A stretch of DNA of 9,714 nucleotides from Planctomycetaceae bacterium. GTDB taxonomy: Bacteria; Planctomycetota; Planctomycetia; Pirellulales; UBA1268. The notes beneath the pieces are model-generated. The model had not been told where the DNA came from. It did no database searches and worked only from the letters and a program-made list of their open reading frames with translations. Below, in pieces: positions 7,309 through 9,714 of the stretch (the first letter of the stretch is position 1; the number at the start of each line of letters is the position of its first letter). The translations under genes and the position numbers were made by a program. Where the stretch lies: contig DONH01000142.1 in NCBI GenBank assembly GCA_003509235.1, positions 1-9,714 of the forward strand, written 5' to 3'.

Positions 7309-8228
7309 TGGCTCCCTTCCAGAGGTGTACTCCTCAACGTAGGAGTGGACTTGTTTCACTCTGTTTCACCGTTAGTTTGCTTGCAGGATGCTCTGATCCC
7401 TCGCCAAGCCTCAGTTTCATTGCATCTTCATTAGCACCGGAGCAGCGTGAGACCGGTCAAGCATTTGAGAATTCAATTGGTCTCATTTTTGTTCCAATTC
7501 CATCTGGCGAGTTTCAGATGGGTACGTCTTCAGACACCAAAGTTAAGTGGTCCAACACGAAAGATGAATCTCCGCTGCATCGAGTTCAGATTTCAACACC
7601 ATTCTTCATGAGTGTCTCTGAGGTAACTCAAGAGCACTACACCATGGTCATGGATGAAACGCCTTGGCTTGATGAACCTTTGACGAAAGAATCGGCAAAC
7701 ACTCCTGCTACGTATGTTTCTCACAAAAAAGCTATAGAGTTTTGTAGACGCTTGAGTGAAAAAGAAGACAGAATCTACCGGCTACCAACCGAAGCCGAAT
7801 GGGAATATGCCTGCCGCGGCGGTACGGTAACGGTATTTCACTTTGGAAACAAACCCTTCAAACTTGATGACTATGGCTGGTATTTCAACAATGCCTATAA
7901 GGCCAAGGAACAGTATCCGCATCCATGGGGTTTAAAAAAACCGAATCACTGGATGCTTTATGACATGCACGGCAACGTGTGCGAGTGGTGCAGTGACAAG
8001 TACGCCCTCTATCCCACCACCCTGATAAAGAAAGTCACCACTGATCCAAAGGGGCCTGAGAAAGGACGCTTACACGTCTGGCGTGGTGGGGGATTTAGTA
8101 GCAACGCACAGGATGTTCGCTCGGCAACACGACACATTTCTGGAGGATCGCACTTTAGGCCCGAGTATCTTGCCGGCTTTCGCGTTGTATGTGAAATGAA
8201 AAAACAAAACATTAAAAGCAGTGACTGA
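7308..8228 (+). CDS. FGE-sulfatase (SUMF1-like) domain lipoprotein without catalytic cysteines
   Basis: A 306-residue predicted lipoprotein. The signal peptide ends in a lipobox L25-A26-G27-C28, preceded by RRSGLVSLCFTVSLL. A formylglycine-generating-enzyme-like domain fills residues 58-295. Its landmarks are FVPIPSGEFQMGTS, SPLHRVQISTPFFMSVSEVTQEHY, RLPTEAEWEYACRGG (158-172), LYDMHGNVCEWCSD (218-230), WRGGGFSSNAQDVRSATRH (258-276) and GFRVV near the end. True FGE has two active-site cysteines in a KGGSYMCHRSYC-like segment; the equivalent here has none. It is therefore probably a binding or structural relative and not the activator of the sulfatase two genes downstream. The gene starts with the TAATG overlap of the DUF1559 gene and has GGAG about 9 bases upstream. 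The fold is known to bind varied ligands, so an outer or inner membrane ligand-binding role is possible. Confidence 0.9.
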   Translation: MAPFQRCTPQRRSGLVSLCFTVSLLAGCSDPSPSLSFIASSLAPEQRETGQAFENSIGLIFVPIPSGEFQMGTSSDTKVKWSNTKDESPLHRVQISTPFFMSVSEVTQEHYTMVMDETPWLDEPLTKESANTPATYVSHKKAIEFCRRLSEKEDRIYRLPTEAEWEYACRGGTVTVFHFGNKPFKLDDYGWYFNNAYKAKEQYPHPWGLKKPNHWMLYDMHGNVCEWCSDKYALYPTTLIKKVTTDPKGPEKGRLHVWRGGGFSSNAQDVRSATRHISGGSHFRPEYLAGFRVVCEMKKQNIKSSD

Positions 8229-8237
8229 AAGATAACC

Positions 8238-9197
8238 ATGCAATTCATATTCACAATGTCCTGCTTCCTGTCACTGATTTGTATGCAGATCACCGTATGC
8301 AACAACGCAACAGCAGATGGGACCATCACGAGTCGGGGTTCGTATTACGTGAATGGTGAAATCCACGTGAATACCTATGGTACACCTGAGAATAAGCCAC
8401 TCACTGCTGGACACAACGACTTCAAGCCTTCGTGGTCGAAGACGGGAGACATGCTGGTCTTTTTTCGAAGGTTGAAAAACGATCCTGATGTCTCGAAATG
8501 GAAAACTGCGATACACATCATTCATGCCGATGGAACCGGGCTACATCAATTGACCGACGGTACCCATACGGACTTCAATCAAACCTGGACCCGCGACGGG
8601 ACGAATACACCGATCTGGAATCGAAAGAGACCACAAACGGGTGGTTACGTGGTGATGGCCAGCAAGGTAGGTGCAAAACCAGGAGAAGAAGTCGCTCTCA
8701 CCAGCACAGGACATCACACCTGGGCCTACACGTGTCTCACTGATGGACGGATTCTCGTTCGATCGAATCCGACCGACCAAGGCATGGGATACTACCTGAT
8801 GACACCCGGAAAGAATACCAATCCGACATTCGAACGCATCGAGTGTGACTTGGCAAAGACAGGTGTGCTTGACCGAGTCAGTCTGTCACCAACTGAGACG
8901 AGAGTCTGCTTTGAGTTTCAGCGAGGCTTCAAGCGGCAAGTCCCTGGACGCACGCTGTACGTTGCAGATTTTGATGCAACGAGCCGCACGATAACCAGCG
9001 CACAGCCGTTTGCAAACGAGGAAGAGAAACCGGTCTGGTTTGCATACCCGCGTTGGTCGAAAGACGAATCCTCAATCGTGTATCACGCAGGCGGCAAACT
9101 TTATATCTACAAACCTGATGATGGCTCAACGCATAAGGTTTCGACGAATGACAAAGCAGACTATCGGTATCCACATTTTGAAGATGCACCAAAATAA
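8238..9197 (+). CDS. TolB-like beta-propeller (PD40) exported protein
   Basis: A 319-residue protein with a signal peptide (hydrophobic residues 3-20, likely cleavage near NATA-DG at about 27). It has repeated TolB/PD40 propeller blades: HNDFKPSWSKTGDMLVF (59-75), IHIIHADGTGLHQLTDGTHTDFNQTWTRDG (92-121), GVLDRVSLSPTETRVCFEF (209-227), FAYPRWSKDESSIVYHAGGKLYIYKPDDGSTHKVS (268-302), and a final partial blade ending RYPHFEDA. The pattern P-x-W-S-x-D/T-G is typical of these blades. The length suggests a five- or six-bladed propeller. The function is unknown; TolB-type propellers usually mediate protein or carbohydrate recognition, and some act as lyases on oligogalacturonate. No catalytic motif is visible here. 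The gene begins 9 bases after the SUMF1-like gene and 35 bases ahead of the sulfatase, with only a weak ribosome binding site (GAAAG). Confidence 0.8.
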   Translation: MQFIFTMSCFLSLICMQITVCNNATADGTITSRGSYYVNGEIHVNTYGTPENKPLTAGHNDFKPSWSKTGDMLVFFRRLKNDPDVSKWKTAIHIIHADGTGLHQLTDGTHTDFNQTWTRDGTNTPIWNRKRPQTGGYVVMASKVGAKPGEEVALTSTGHHTWAYTCLTDGRILVRSNPTDQGMGYYLMTPGKNTNPTFERIECDLAKTGVLDRVSLSPTETRVCFEFQRGFKRQVPGRTLYVADFDATSRTITSAQPFANEEEKPVWFAYPRWSKDESSIVYHAGGKLYIYKPDDGSTHKVSTNDKADYRYPHFEDAPK

Positions 9198-9232
9198 GCA
9201 CCTTTATCTTCAACACATTACTGAGAAGTGAA

Positions 9233-9714
9233 ATGAAACGTTTTTCTATCAAGATCACAGCGAAGACAAGTCAATTCGCTCCGAAACTGTTGATCGCACT
9301 TCACTTCTTCATACTTGTTTCTTTTCAGCAACAAGCTTGTGCTGACACGAAAACAGCCAGGCCGAACGTCTTGTTCATCGCCGTCGATGATTTAAATGAC
9401 TGGATTGGTTGTTTAGGAGGACATCCTCAAGCAAAAACTCCAAATATTGATCGGCTTGCATCACGCGGAATGCTGTTCGAACAGGCCTATTGCTCAGCGC
9501 CTTTGTGCAACCCTTCACGAATGGCGACGATGACAGGCTTGCGGTCATCAACAATCGATATCTGGAGTAACGAAGGCAGGTATGGTCAAGCCGATGCTAT
9601 TTCATGGTTCCGCGACAAGCCAGAATTCCATGACTTGGTGACGATACCACAGTACTTTCGTCAGCATGGGTACACGGCGGTAATGGGAGGCAAGATCTTT
9701 CATAAACCCAGTGG
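9233..9714 (+). CDS. Type I sulfatase, N-terminal part (runs off the window)
   Basis: The first 160 codons of an exported sulfatase. An ATG at 9233 follows GAGAAG about 5 bases upstream. A signal peptide covers about residues 1-37 (basic KRFSIKITAK, hydrophobic LLIALHFFILVSF, cleavage near ACA-DT). The sulfatase fold begins with RPNVLFIAVDDLNDW, where D52 and D53 are the expected metal ligands, followed by TPNIDRLASRGM. The active-site signature is C92-N-P-S-R96, the C-x-P/S-x-R motif in which cysteine is converted to formylglycine. MATMTGLRSSTIDI follows. The sequence resembles the iduronate-2-sulfatase-like group common in planctomycetes; the exact substrate cannot be told from this part. 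A true FGE or an anaerobic maturase must supply the modification, and none is seen in this window. The gene is probably co-transcribed with the preceding ones, separated by 35 bases. Confidence 0.9.
   Translation, partial: MKRFSIKITAKTSQFAPKLLIALHFFILVSFQQQACADTKTARPNVLFIAVDDLNDWIGCLGGHPQAKTPNIDRLASRGMLFEQAYCSAPLCNPSRMATMTGLRSSTIDIWSNEGRYGQADAISWFRDKPEFHDLVTIPQYFRQHGYTAVMGGKIFHKPS

Noticed and set aside
7308..8228. Annotation as an active formylglycine-generating enzyme for the nearby sulfatase
   Set aside because: The segment that should hold the two catalytic cysteines has none, and the protein has a lipoprotein signal.
1..9714. CRISPR arrays, tRNA or rRNA genes, insertion sequences with transposases
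   Set aside because: No regularly spaced repeats, tRNA-like cloverleaf or transposase motifs were seen on either strand by reading; a scan with dedicated tools was not possible.

Overview
The window looks like a piece of a planctomycete chromosome, most likely a marine Pirellulales-type (Rhodopirellula-like) organism. Several family-level markers point there: a DUF1552 protein paired with a DUF1587/1592/1588/1585 cytochrome-type protein carrying two CxxCH motifs, an ECF sigma factor of the Rhodopirellula/Verrucomicrobium kind with a FecR-domain partner, a DUF1559 prepilin-like protein, and a secreted sulfatase. This assignment rests on recognising the families by eye, not on a search.

Layout. 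Positions 1-145 hold no gene that can be supported, apart from a weak hairpin after the DUF1552 stop codon. The minus strand carries a two-gene unit: the large cytochrome-like protein (stop at 1489, start uncertain between about 3717 and 3930) followed by the Tat-exported DUF1552 protein (1489..146). They share one base in a TAATG junction. A divergent intergenic region of about 390 bases (3763-4149) follows. It contains a possible 63-codon minus-strand gene, a perfect 13-bp inverted repeat, a tandem TTTTGAC motif and a TA-rich palindrome. From 4150 to the right edge everything reads on the plus strand: a 54-residue predicted secreted peptide with a strong ribosome binding site, the ECF sigma factor, a membrane-anchored FecR-domain protein, a DUF1559 protein, an FGE-sulfatase-domain (SUMF1-like) lipoprotein, a TolB-like beta-propeller protein, and the first 160 codons of a type I sulfatase.

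How the genes may work together. The junctions sigma/FecR (ATGA), FecR/DUF1559 (ATGA) and DUF1559/SUMF1-like (TAATG) all overlap. The next gaps are only 9 and 35 bases, so the plus-strand genes probably form one operon. The sigma factor and the FecR protein are expected to act as a regulator pair: an inner-membrane protein senses something in the periplasm and controls the sigma factor. The rest of the operon is entirely exported and ends in a sulfatase, which suggests a cell-surface module for a sulfated substrate such as a marine polysaccharide; the substrate is inference. The SUMF1-like protein lacks the two catalytic cysteines of true formylglycine-generating enzyme, so it is probably not what activates the neighbouring sulfatase. 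The most novel-looking elements are the small secreted peptide directly ahead of the sigma gene and this unusual gene combination.
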